Source of the DNA: an uncultured Bacteroidota bacterium
GTDB lineage: Bacteria > Bacteroidota > Bacteroidia > Chitinophagales > Chitinophagaceae
DNA length: 39,600 nt
NCBI GenBank assembly: GCA_903887005.1
Contig: CAISOH010000309.1
Location: forward strand, 1 to 39,600
Direction of reading: 5' to 3'
The notes under the pieces were generated by a model, which did not search any database, was not told the origin of the DNA, and saw only the letters and a program-made list of their open reading frames with translations. The position numbers and the translations under genes are program-made. This document shows, piece by piece, positions 17,688-24,542 of this stretch; position 1 is the stretch's first letter, and each line of letters begins with the position of its first letter.

Positions 17688-18515
17688 ATGTATCCATTTT
17701 CAAAAGAGCTTTTCAAAGGACAAAATATTATCGCCAAAAATTTCTTTCTAATGGCGGGGCCATGTGTTATAGAGAGTGAAGAAATAATTATGAAGACCGC
17801 AGAGAAGGTGGTGCGTATATGCGAGCGGCATGGGGTACCATTGATTTTCAAATCTTCTTACCGTAAAGCTAACCGCAGCCGCCTTGATAGTTTCTCAGGT
17901 ATAGGCGATGAGGCTGCTTTAAAAATATTGAGCAAAGTCCGTAACACATTCCATGTGCCGTTGGTTACTGATATTCATGCTGCCGATGAGGCTGCTATGG
18001 CTGCGGAATATGTGGATGTACTGCAGATACCTGCCTTCCTGTGCCGGCAAACTGATATACTGGTTGCTGCAGCGCAAACAGGAAAAGTAGTGAATGTAAA
18101 AAAAGGACAATTCCTCTCGCCTGAATCAATGAGGTTTGCAGTTGACAAAATACAACAAAGCGGCAATACTAAAATTATGCTTACCGACAGGGGCACTATG
18201 TTTGGCTACCATGATCTAATTGTTGATTACAGGGCCATACCTATTATGCAGGGTTTGCATGTGCCTGTAGTGCTGGATTGTACTCATTCTTTGCAACAAC
18301 CCAATACTGCAAGCGGGGTCACTGGCGGTAATCCCCAAATGATAGAAACAATAGCCCGTGCGGGTATAGCAGTAGGCGCTGACGGCCTGTTCATAGAAAC
18401 CCATCCTGATCCTTCCCATGCAAAATCAGATGGCGCCAATATGCTGGATTTGGCTCTGCTGGAACCATTGCTTGAAAAGTTAGTAGCGCTCAGGCAAGTG
18501 GTGAATAGATTTTAG
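17688..18515 (+). CDS. kdsA: 3-deoxy-8-phosphooctulonate synthase
   Basis: A 275-residue enzyme that condenses phosphoenolpyruvate with arabinose 5-phosphate to KDO 8-phosphate, the precursor of the KDO sugar of lipopolysaccharide. Motifs run through the barrel: AGPCVIES (23-30), FKSSYRKANRSRLDSFSG, VTDIHAADEA, QIPAFLCRQTDIL, VNVKKGQFLSP, DRGTMFGYHDL, DCTHSLQQP and IETHPDPSHAKSDG. The cysteine in GPC (residue 26) corresponds to the metal ligand of the metal-dependent class seen in Aquifex, whereas the E. coli type has Asn there. A TAATTTTG -7-like element lies at 17653-17660. Confidence 0.96.
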   Translation: MYPFSKELFKGQNIIAKNFFLMAGPCVIESEEIIMKTAEKVVRICERHGVPLIFKSSYRKANRSRLDSFSGIGDEAALKILSKVRNTFHVPLVTDIHAADEAAMAAEYVDVLQIPAFLCRQTDILVAAAQTGKVVNVKKGQFLSPESMRFAVDKIQQSGNTKIMLTDRGTMFGYHDLIVDYRAIPIMQGLHVPVVLDCTHSLQQPNTASGVTGGNPQMIETIARAGIAVGADGLFIETHPDPSHAKSDGANMLDLALLEPLLEKLVALRQVVNRF

Positions 18516-18536
18516 TTAACAGCCCGCAGTTTGCAG

Positions 18537-18626
18537 TTTACAATTGGCAGTTGACAATTTACTGCAAAGGATCAACTGCCAACTGTAAATTTAGCCAACT
18601 GCTAATTGTCAACTGCCAACTGTAAA
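18537..18626. repeat. Inverted repeat with a duplicated arm
   Basis: TTTACAATTGGCAGTTGA (18537-18554) is matched by its complement, with one mismatch, twice: at 18572-18589 and again at 18609-18626. With the second copy the pairing extends to about 24 bp. Two alternative hairpins can therefore form just after kdsA. There is no T-run, so it may be a dispersed repeat rather than a terminator. Confidence 0.7.
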
Positions 18627-18692
18627 CTAAGGCTGTGTAAATAAATAAAGGTTACTTTTTGTTGTATAATTTGCAAGAAACATGTATATATG

Positions 18693-18841
18693 TGGAACAC
18701 TACTCATTTGGCGTCAACCCTGGCTCTGTAATTGATTTTTATTGCCATAGCTTTAAATTTTTAATTTCTACAATATTTTTTTGCTCAATCGTTGTTTTTT
18801 GCTCAGGGTGTCCCACACCTTTTTTCCGGTGTGGGACACCT
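18693..18841. repeat. A-type spacer 1 with 13-bp hairpin
   Basis: It begins at a TGGAACACT end (18693-18701) and contains the A sequence found again at 19469-19635 and 19768-19933. Its core is a perfect 13-bp inverted repeat, GGTGTCCCACACC (18807-18819) and GGTGTGGGACACC (18828-18840), with an 8-base loop. The bases just before it (GAAACATGTATATAT, a T-rich TTTTTGTTG) resemble a collapsed B repeat. No gene is visible. Confidence 0.75.
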
Positions 18842-18946
18842 ATTGTTGTCTCCAGACTACGTCGTGGTGGTAGCCATTCTCTGAATGGCGAAACCTATAT
18901 ATCAACAGCACCAGCCAAAAAACAAAATCAACAAATCTGGAACACT
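18842..18946. repeat. B-type palindromic repeat 1, left end lost
   Basis: It carries the B core GTCTCCAGACTACGTCGTGG, then the hairpin GCCATT-CTCTG-AATGGC, GAAAC.TATATAT, CAACAAAT and the terminal TGGAACACT (18938-18946). The left terminal arm AGTGTTCCA is missing; the A1 hairpin abuts the core directly, so a deletion has joined them. It ends four bases before the stop codon of the minus-strand gene 18951-19292. Confidence 0.8.
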
Positions 18947-18950
18947 GCCA

Positions 18951-19292
18951 CTACTTATGCATACAGTTTATTTCGTCAACTAAATCAAGGACTTTCTTCC
19001 AGTTCGGTGAGGTTCTAAATGATTTTAAATTCCATTCATTATTTTTCTGTAAATCAAACATCATTTGTCTTAGTCGCAAACCTTTGTCCATTTCATCTTT
19101 AGTAATAAGCCTTGCATTAAAAAGTATCATCAATGTATCAATATAAAAAAATGATATTATACCTATGTCAAATACTTCAAAAATTTCATACTCAATTGTT
19201 TCATCATCTGCTTTTAGCAAATATGTGCCACATCTTTGAATAGTATCTAAATACCATTCATAAATATCCTCTGCTGAATTATTCTTTACCAC
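18951..19292 (-). CDS. Orphan cassette-like gene 1
   Basis: A 113-residue soluble acidic protein with predicted helices and a hydrophobic central stretch (DIGIISFFYIDTLMILFNAR). I do not recognise the family; in size and charge it resembles immunity proteins of polymorphic toxin systems, but that is only an impression. It starts with GTG at 19292; no ATG is available upstream before a stop. The gene sits exactly between two B repeats, its stop 4 bp from B1 and its start 46 bp from B2. Codon use is more AT-rich than in the neighbouring housekeeping genes. Confidence 0.65.
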   Translation of the reverse strand: MVKNNSAEDIYEWYLDTIQRCGTYLLKADDETIEYEIFEVFDIGIISFFYIDTLMILFNARLITKDEMDKGLRLRQMMFDLQKNNEWNLKSFRTSPNWKKVLDLVDEINCMHK

Positions 19293-19337
19293 CAGATTTA
19301 TTTGTTTATAATATTATATATATCCCATATTGCCCAT

Positions 19338-19468
19338 AGTGTTCCATAAAAAATTGTTTGTTCGGCGTTGTCTCCTGACTACGTCGTGGTGGTAGCCATT
19401 CTCTTAATGGCGAAACGTATATATCACCAGTACCCGCCAAAAAACAAAATCAACAAATCTGAAACACT
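19338..19468. repeat. B-type palindromic repeat 2, full copy
   Basis: A complete 131-bp copy. It is bounded by AGTGTTCCA (19338-19346) and TGAAACACT (19460-19468). Inside these lie ATTGTTTG paired with CAACAAAT, TGTTCGGCG paired with CGCC...AACA, CTAC...GTAG, and the hairpin GCCATT-CTCTT-AATGGC (19395-19411). The whole unit can fold as a long branched hairpin. Confidence 0.85.
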
Positions 19469-19635
19469 GCCCATTTGGCGTCAATCATGGCTCTGTAATT
19501 GACTTTTATTCCCATAGCTTTTAATTTTCTAATTTCTACAATATTTATTTGCTCAATCGTTGTTTTTTTGCCCAGGGTGTCCCACACCTTTTTTTCGGTG
19601 TGGGACACCTATGCACTCAGCCCCATGCTGCACGT
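19469..19635. repeat. A-type spacer 2 with 13-bp hairpin
   Basis: It is close to A3 in sequence and length (about 166 bp), with the same GGTGTCCCACACC hairpin. On the minus strand a 30-codon frame (19645 to 19553) starts with ATG inside the end of B3 and reads MERYVQHGAECIGV.... A3 holds the same frame with the same stop position. No ordinary gene is present. Confidence 0.8.
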
Positions 19636-19767
19636 AGCGTTCCATAAAAAAATTTGTTGTTCGGCGTTGTCTCCTGACTACGTCGTGGTGGTAGCCATTC
19701 TCTTAATAGCGAAACGTATATATCACCAGTACCCGCTAAAAAACAAAATCAACAAATCTGAAACACT
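19636..19767. repeat. B-type palindromic repeat 3, full copy
   Basis: A 132-bp copy bounded by AGCGTTCCA (19636-19644) and TGAAACACT (19759-19767). It is nearly identical to B2; the third hairpin has one broken pair (GCCATT/AATAGC). Confidence 0.85.
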
Positions 19768-19933
19768 ACTCATTTGGCGTCAACCCTGGCTCTGTAATTG
19801 ATTTTTATTGCCATAGCTTTAAATTTTTAATTTCTACAATATTTTTTTGCTCAATCGCTGTTTTTTTGCTCAGGGTGTCCCACACCTTTTTTTCGGTGTG
19901 GGACACCTACGCACTCAGCCCCATGTTGCCGGT
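19768..19933. repeat. A-type spacer 3 with 13-bp hairpin
   Basis: It starts with ACTCATTTGGCGTCAACCC like A1 and carries the same 13-bp hairpin. The minus strand has a 30-codon frame (19943 to 19851) reading MEHYRQHGAECVGV..., the counterpart of the one in A2. Confidence 0.8.
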
Positions 19934-20007
19934 AGTGTTCCATAAAAAATTGTTGTTCGGTGTAGTAACCCGACTAAACGTGGACGAATGGGGAATAAAA
20001 TCAATTT
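19934..20007. repeat. B-type palindromic repeat 4, degenerate
   Basis: The left end is intact (AGTGTTCCATAAAAAATTGTTGTTCGG, split here as AGTGTTCCA, AAAAATTGTTG and TTCGG). The core is diverged (GTAGTAACCCGACTAAACGT) and only AAAATCAA-TTTG remains of the right arm. It ends about five bases before the stop codon of the minus-strand gene 20013-20456. Confidence 0.6.
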
Positions 20008-20012
20008 GCATT

Positions 20013-20456
20013 TCAATGGTTTTTTCGGATTTTTTCGATGATGGCTGGAGGTATTCGCCATAGATTTTTTTTTCCAATTAAATATACACTAGACCATGGT
20101 ATGATAATTGAAAATAAACACATTAAAATAAAATAAATTTTAATTTTCTTTATTGAAATTATGAATTTTGAACTCATCTCCTTTATTATAGAAGCAGACG
20201 ATCGTTTATAAATTCTAAATAAAATTCTAATGATAATTATTATCAAAATTGGTTCAACAAATGAATATGCATAATAATTATATTTAAATATATTAGTTTG
20301 AATCAAAAGAACATATAACCATGATGAAATAGCAAAATAGTTAGCAAAAATAATCATCATTAATATATTAATGCTTTTCAGGTTAATTTCTGATTGAGTA
20401 CTTTTTTTAGAGTATTGATATACAAATCTATATATGATATAGAAAATCCGATTCAT
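20013..20456 (-). CDS. Orphan cassette-like gene 2, membrane protein
   Basis: A 147-residue, very Ile/Lys/Tyr-rich protein with about four predicted membrane segments (INILMMIIFANYFAISSWLY, a stretch around EPILIIIIIRILF, IKIYFILMCLFSIIIP). I do not recognise the family. I use the ATG at 20456, which follows a GGAAAAG stretch; the frame extends ten codons to a TTG at 20486. It lies between B4 and B5 on the same strand as the other two cassette genes. The AT content is high, suggesting recent acquisition. Confidence 0.6.
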   Translation of the reverse strand: MNRIFYIIYRFVYQYSKKSTQSEINLKSINILMMIIFANYFAISSWLYVLLIQTNIFKYNYYAYSFVEPILIIIIIRILFRIYKRSSASIIKEMSSKFIISIKKIKIYFILMCLFSIIIPWSSVYLIGKKNLWRIPPAIIEKIRKNH

Positions 20457-20524
20457 AGTTATTTTTTCTTTTCCAAATATATTCAATGTGCCTTTCCTTG
20501 CTGTACTAAATATACCATCCCCAT

Positions 20525-20635
20525 TGTTCGGCGTGAGTCTCCAGACCTACGTCGTGGTGGCAGCCATTCTCTGAATGGTGAAACGTATATATAATCAGTA
20601 CCAGCTAAAAAACAAAATCAACAAATTGGAATACC
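20525..20635. repeat. B-type palindromic repeat 5
   Basis: The core TGTTCGGCG, GTCTCCAGACCTACGTCGTGG and the hairpin GCCATT-CTCTG-AATGGT are present, followed by GAAACGTATATAT, CAACAAAT and a TGGAATACC end. The left terminal arm is degenerate. It ends 11 bases before the stop of the next minus-strand gene. Confidence 0.8.
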
Positions 20636-20646
20636 ACCTTATTATA

Positions 20647-21144
20647 TTAAAAATAAATTGACAACTCATTGTTATCTTGAGAATCTAATACTGCAATTAT
20701 ACCAAGATATATCGGTAGCAAATACCCTTTAACAGGAATAACTTTATTTGATTTCGTAGCTGCTTTCTCTGTCCAACAAAACAATAATTGAGACTCGGTA
20801 TTTTCCCATGTTTGTTTATCAAGCATAAAACCACAACATTCTCCTAAATCGCTACCATAAATTTCCCCTCTATTAATCCAAAAAGTAGAAAATTTATTTT
20901 TCAAACAATTATTATTGATATTATTTACAATATCAAGCCAATAATTTAAATATTGGGGTAAGATGTCCCCGTCATTTATCAATGAAACATCATTATAATT
21001 TAGTTTTTCAGAATCTATAAATAGTCCTTGAACAATATGGTTATTATCGTTTAGTTTTATTCTTTTTACCTTTTCAAGGTATCTATCAATAATTTTCTTT
21101 TCAATGGGCTTAAAAAATAGTTTATTACTATATGTGTATTCCAT
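20647..21144 (-). CDS. Orphan cassette-like gene 3
   Basis: A 165-residue soluble protein, rich in Asn and aromatic residues, with no signal peptide. The C-terminal segment (KVIPVKGYLLPIYLGIIAVL) is hydrophobic but short. The central part has GEIYGSDLGECCGFMLDKQTW. I do not recognise the family; the profile would suit a small immunity or effector protein. It starts with ATG at 21144, 53 bp from B6, and stops 11 bp from B5, matching the layout of the other two genes. Confidence 0.65.
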   Translation of the reverse strand: MEYTYSNKLFFKPIEKKIIDRYLEKVKRIKLNDNNHIVQGLFIDSEKLNYNDVSLINDGDILPQYLNYWLDIVNNINNNCLKNKFSTFWINRGEIYGSDLGECCGFMLDKQTWENTESQLLFCWTEKAATKSNKVIPVKGYLLPIYLGIIAVLDSQDNNELSIYF

Positions 21145-21196
21145 AATATATATATAAATTCAGTATATTTATTTTAAAATTTCCCATGTTTCCGGT

Positions 21197-21290
21197 AGTG
21201 TTCCATAAAAAAAAATGTTGTTCGGCACAGTCTCCTGCCTACATCGCTGTGGTATCCAATTTCCCGATTGGAGAAACGTATATATCAACA
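21197..21290. repeat. B-type palindromic repeat 6, diverged
   Basis: AGTGTTCCATAAAA and TGTTGTTCGGC mark the left part. The core is AGTCTCCTGCCTACATCGCT and the third hairpin is TCCAAT-TTCCCG-ATTGGA (21255-21272), different in sequence from the other copies but still paired. GAAACGTATATATCAACAG follows, after which the similarity ends. It forms the right boundary of the array. Confidence 0.75.
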
Positions 21291-21516
21291 GTTTCAATTA
21301 ATAAAAGTACTAAATATTTATTCAAAACATATCACTTCAAAATATTTTCTAATTATTCAAAATGTGTATGCAGAAATGGATTGGAAATGTCCGGTACGAC
21401 CGTTTTAGCGCTGCAATAGATAATCTCCTTGCTGCTGCAATTACATGGTTACTGTATATAATTCAGTTTTTGATTGAAAAAATGTACCAATTGTTATCAT
21501 AATTACATAACACGTA

Positions 21517-21537
21517 GAGACGGATTGCATCCGTCTC
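21517..21537. repeat. GAGACGGAT palindrome
   Basis: A perfect 9-bp inverted repeat, GAGACGGAT-TGC-ATCCGTCTC. Short palindromes of this GTAGAGACG type are a common dispersed repeat in bacterial intergenic DNA. Confidence 0.6.
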
Positions 21538-21705
21538 CACACACCACCATGAAATCATTTACGAATTGTTGCAACCATACAAAAAATCCGTAATCCCAAA
21601 AAATCCACGGCAAAAAACACCCCATTTTCGTACTTGAACTCAGGCGAAGCACTTTATAACATATATCGCATTACCTATCAATAAATTATCGCCAAAAAAA
21701 GATCT

Positions 21706-21731
21706 ATGATATACACATAGCTGTATATCAT
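21706..21731. repeat. Perfect 10-bp inverted repeat
   Basis: ATGATATACA-CATAGC-TGTATATCAT. There is no T-run, so it is not a classical terminator. It could be a protein-binding dyad. Confidence 0.5.
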
Positions 21732-21896
21732 AACGCTAAAACCGCATTATCATAAAACTTCAATTTGCCAAATCCAATATCTTATCTGAACTTTGTTCCC
21801 AAAAAGTCGAAAATGCCCACAAGAGCTGGAAAACTCCCCTTGTGAGTAGTGAAAATAAATAAATCCGTGTTATCCCTGAATCCGTTTAGTCCGCGA

Positions 21897-22077
21897 TTCA
21901 GACAAAAAAGTTGGAAAAAGTGCAGTGTAAAGAAAACGTACAGAAAACGTACAGTTCTTTTTGGTAGTAATTTAAACAATCAATTGAAAATCAATAGAAT
22001 AAACCTCTAAAAGAATAAATAAAAAAAATCCTTAAAAACTGTACAATTGTTAATTTATGATAATCTTAAAATCCTCA
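21897..22077 (+). repeat. Dispersed non-coding repeat, copy 2
   Basis: It aligns with 787-957 in the same orientation, sharing the same ordered blocks from TTCAGACAAAAA to TTTATGATAAT.TTA.AATCC. This copy has two AAAACGTACAG units where copy 1 has one AAAACGTCCAG. Confidence 0.5.
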
Positions 22078-22426
22078 AATCCTAAAAATCATAGTTCAGA
22101 CAATTAAAAAAACAGCAAAGAAAGCGCAACGGAGCGCAAAGAATGCGCAAGGATTTTACCACCAAATTTAATTAACTAATTGATTTTCAATATTAATCTG
22201 CGCAATAATCACAAAATAAAAAAAATCAAACTAGAATTGCTCACAAACATTTGGCACAAAAACGTTTAGTCACTAAAAGCAAATAATAAAGCCTCTTGCC
22301 GGGGGAACAGTCTCAATCAACATTTTTTTATTACATTGCTAAATGAAAGCAGAGAGGAGGCTACACTTTTTGGCTTTGACTTTTTACTTTTGGCTTTCTA
22401 CTATCTACTTTCGATTTAACCCATAA

Positions 22427-24373
22427 ATGATGAATTCTTTTTTGACTAAAAAAATGCTGATCCTCGGTGCCATTTGTGTACTGACTTTTGTATGTTTCAG
22501 ATATACCCTGCACAATGAGTTTACTAATTGGGACGATGATTTTTATGTAACAAACGACCCATATATCAAGGCATTTACGGCACATAATCTGAAAGTCATA
22601 TTTACAGAAGACATTACCAAAAACAATTATCATCCCCTATGTATGCTGTCGCTGGCGGTTAACTACCACTTTTCCCAGTTAAACCCGATGGCGTATTATC
22701 TGACCAATGTGCTTATCCATATTGCCAACGTAATATTGGTGTTCTTCCTCATGATGCAATTATGCGCCCTGCTGAAAATGGATGAAAAGGGGAAGCTGTT
22801 TGTGGCGTCTTTCGGAGCGCTTTGGTTTGGCATCCACCCAATGCATGTGGAGTCTGTGGCGTGGATAGCTGAAAGGAAAGATGTGCTTTATGCATTTTTT
22901 TATTTCATAGGGCTTTTGTGTTACCTGAAGTATCTCTCTACCAATAAAATGACATGGTATTGGGCTACCTTCTTTGTGTTTGTAGCTTCCTGCCTGTCCA
23001 AGCCAATGGCGGTGGTTTTCCCGCTTTCATTATTATGTATAGATGTGCTTGCGCAGCGGCAATTGAGTAAAAAGCTGGTAACCGAAAAGATATTGTTCTT
23101 TCTTTTCTCGCTTATGTGCGGCGTTATGGCCTTCTATACCCAGAACAAAACCGGCGCAATCGCGTCATTTGGCGTCCTTACGATCTGGGAACGGATTATG
23201 TATGCTGCTTACGGCTTTGTTATGTACATAGCCAAGTTATTTAATCCTACGTATTTATCCACTTTTTATCCTTATCCGTATCGTTTTATCAGTGGTTATT
23301 TACCCACCATATATTATGCAGCTCCTTTTCTTGCTTTAGCCATTATTGTCCTCTTGCCGTACCTTACTTATAAATACGCCCGTACTTATTTCAGGATAGT
23401 AGCTTTTGGTATCGGCTTTTTCCTTGCCAATGTCATTTTTGTACTTCAGTTCATATCTGTAGGCGCTGCTATCATGGCCGACAGGTATTCCTATGTTGCA
23501 TACATAGGATTATTTTTTTTGATCGCTTATTTTTTGCAGGAAGTTATCAAGAACTTCCCGGCTATTAAAACTGCAATGATCCTTGTACTGCTTTTTATTT
23601 CTTCCGGGTTTGCATATTTGTGCTACGAGCGGACTTACGCATGGCATGATGCAGAAAGTTTACTATCAGACGCGATTGAAAAATATCCATACAGGGCGCT
23701 GCTTTCCTATAAATGGCTGGGAAATTATTACTTTGATAAAGGAGAACTGGATAAGGCAATGGAAAATTATGGAGTACTTACCATGATCCGTTCGGCCGAT
23801 GCAAAAATTTATGATAGGGTAGGGAATATATACGCCTTAAAAAAGGACTACAAAAAGGCTATAGAATCCTATTCACAATCATTGGAATTACAGAACAATG
23901 TACTTAAAACTTATGTTGACAGATCTATAGCCTATACCATGATGGGAGATTCGGTAAATGCACTGAAAGATTTTGTTATCGCATACAGGCTTAACCCGGA
24001 AAGCGAGAAAATATTTGCCGATAGTGTTTTTAATTTTGTGCAAAGGAAACAATATGACCTGGCTATTAATGAATATAATATGCTGCTCAAATTCAACACA
24101 TCGAATCCTTTTTATTACTTCTACCGGGGGGTAGCCCAGTTCAGTAAAAACAATGTTGACGCTGCCATTGCAGATTGGGAAATAGCTGTAAAATTTAAGT
24201 CGAAAGATGTACTGCAATCCGCCTCTTATAATCTCAGTGTGGCTTATGATGCCATAGGCAATGAGAACAAGGCTGTTTACTATGCGCTGATGGCAAAAAC
24301 TGTAGGTTATGCAGTTGCTGACACATTTATCGCTTCATTGCAAAAGAAACAGCTTGAACAAAGTAAGAAATAG
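22427..24373 (+). CDS. TMTC-like membrane glycosyltransferase with TPR domain
   Basis: A 648-residue protein. The first 420 residues contain about ten membrane segments and a first external loop with an acidic cluster, NWDDDFYV (D36-D38), the kind of metal-binding motif found in GT-C fold glycosyltransferases. The stretch FGIHPMHVESVAWIAERKDVL is characteristic of the TMTC group of O-mannosyltransferase-like proteins. Residues about 430-640 carry TPR repeats (ALLSYKWLGNYYFDKGELDKA, IYALKKDYKKAIESY), here on the side where acceptor proteins would bind. Donor and acceptor are unknown. It appears to be a single-gene unit. Confidence 0.82.
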   Translation: MMNSFLTKKMLILGAICVLTFVCFRYTLHNEFTNWDDDFYVTNDPYIKAFTAHNLKVIFTEDITKNNYHPLCMLSLAVNYHFSQLNPMAYYLTNVLIHIANVILVFFLMMQLCALLKMDEKGKLFVASFGALWFGIHPMHVESVAWIAERKDVLYAFFYFIGLLCYLKYLSTNKMTWYWATFFVFVASCLSKPMAVVFPLSLLCIDVLAQRQLSKKLVTEKILFFLFSLMCGVMAFYTQNKTGAIASFGVLTIWERIMYAAYGFVMYIAKLFNPTYLSTFYPYPYRFISGYLPTIYYAAPFLALAIIVLLPYLTYKYARTYFRIVAFGIGFFLANVIFVLQFISVGAAIMADRYSYVAYIGLFFLIAYFLQEVIKNFPAIKTAMILVLLFISSGFAYLCYERTYAWHDAESLLSDAIEKYPYRALLSYKWLGNYYFDKGELDKAMENYGVLTMIRSADAKIYDRVGNIYALKKDYKKAIESYSQSLELQNNVLKTYVDRSIAYTMMGDSVNALKDFVIAYRLNPESEKIFADSVFNFVQRKQYDLAINEYNMLLKFNTSNPFYYFYRGVAQFSKNNVDAAIADWEIAVKFKSKDVLQSASYNLSVAYDAIGNENKAVYYALMAKTVGYAVADTFIASLQKKQLEQSKK

Positions 24374-24542
24374 TAATTAACGGCTGTGTTATTGAGAAGA
24401 AATTGAAAAATATGAATGGGTTGAATTATTGTTTTTCTGATTAGCATGTATTACTATAGTGTGATTTCATAAAAATTTGGATGCTTATTTGTTTGTTTTA
24501 CATTTACAAAAATCTTTTCATTTCTAAAAACTAATTTCCATT

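Larger units (their letters stand above)
21291..22426. other. Long non-coding stretch right of the array
   Basis: About 1.1 kb without a credible gene. It holds a GAGACGGAT palindrome (21517-21537), an inverted repeat (21706-21731), the second copy of the dispersed repeat (21897-22077), a GCGCAA-rich run near 22110-22150, and pyrimidine-rich DNA just before the next gene. Confidence 0.55.

Noticed and set aside
18702-19933. Start of a recombinase gene in the A spacers (MAIKINYRARVDAK on the minus strand)
   Set aside because: The frame stops after 14 codons in two copies, and the differences in the third copy are mostly amino-acid changing, so coding constraint is not supported.
18693-21290. 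CRISPR array
   Set aside because: The repeats are over 100 bp, irregularly spaced, and separated by genes or by near-identical spacers; no cas genes are present.
18693-21290. Standard integron with attC sites
   Set aside because: The repeat ends do not carry RYYYAAC/GTTRRRY cores, and there is no intI-like gene in the window.
21782-21979. Minus-strand frame of 65 codons right of the array
   Set aside because: It overlaps the dispersed repeat and has no homologous pattern or start signal.
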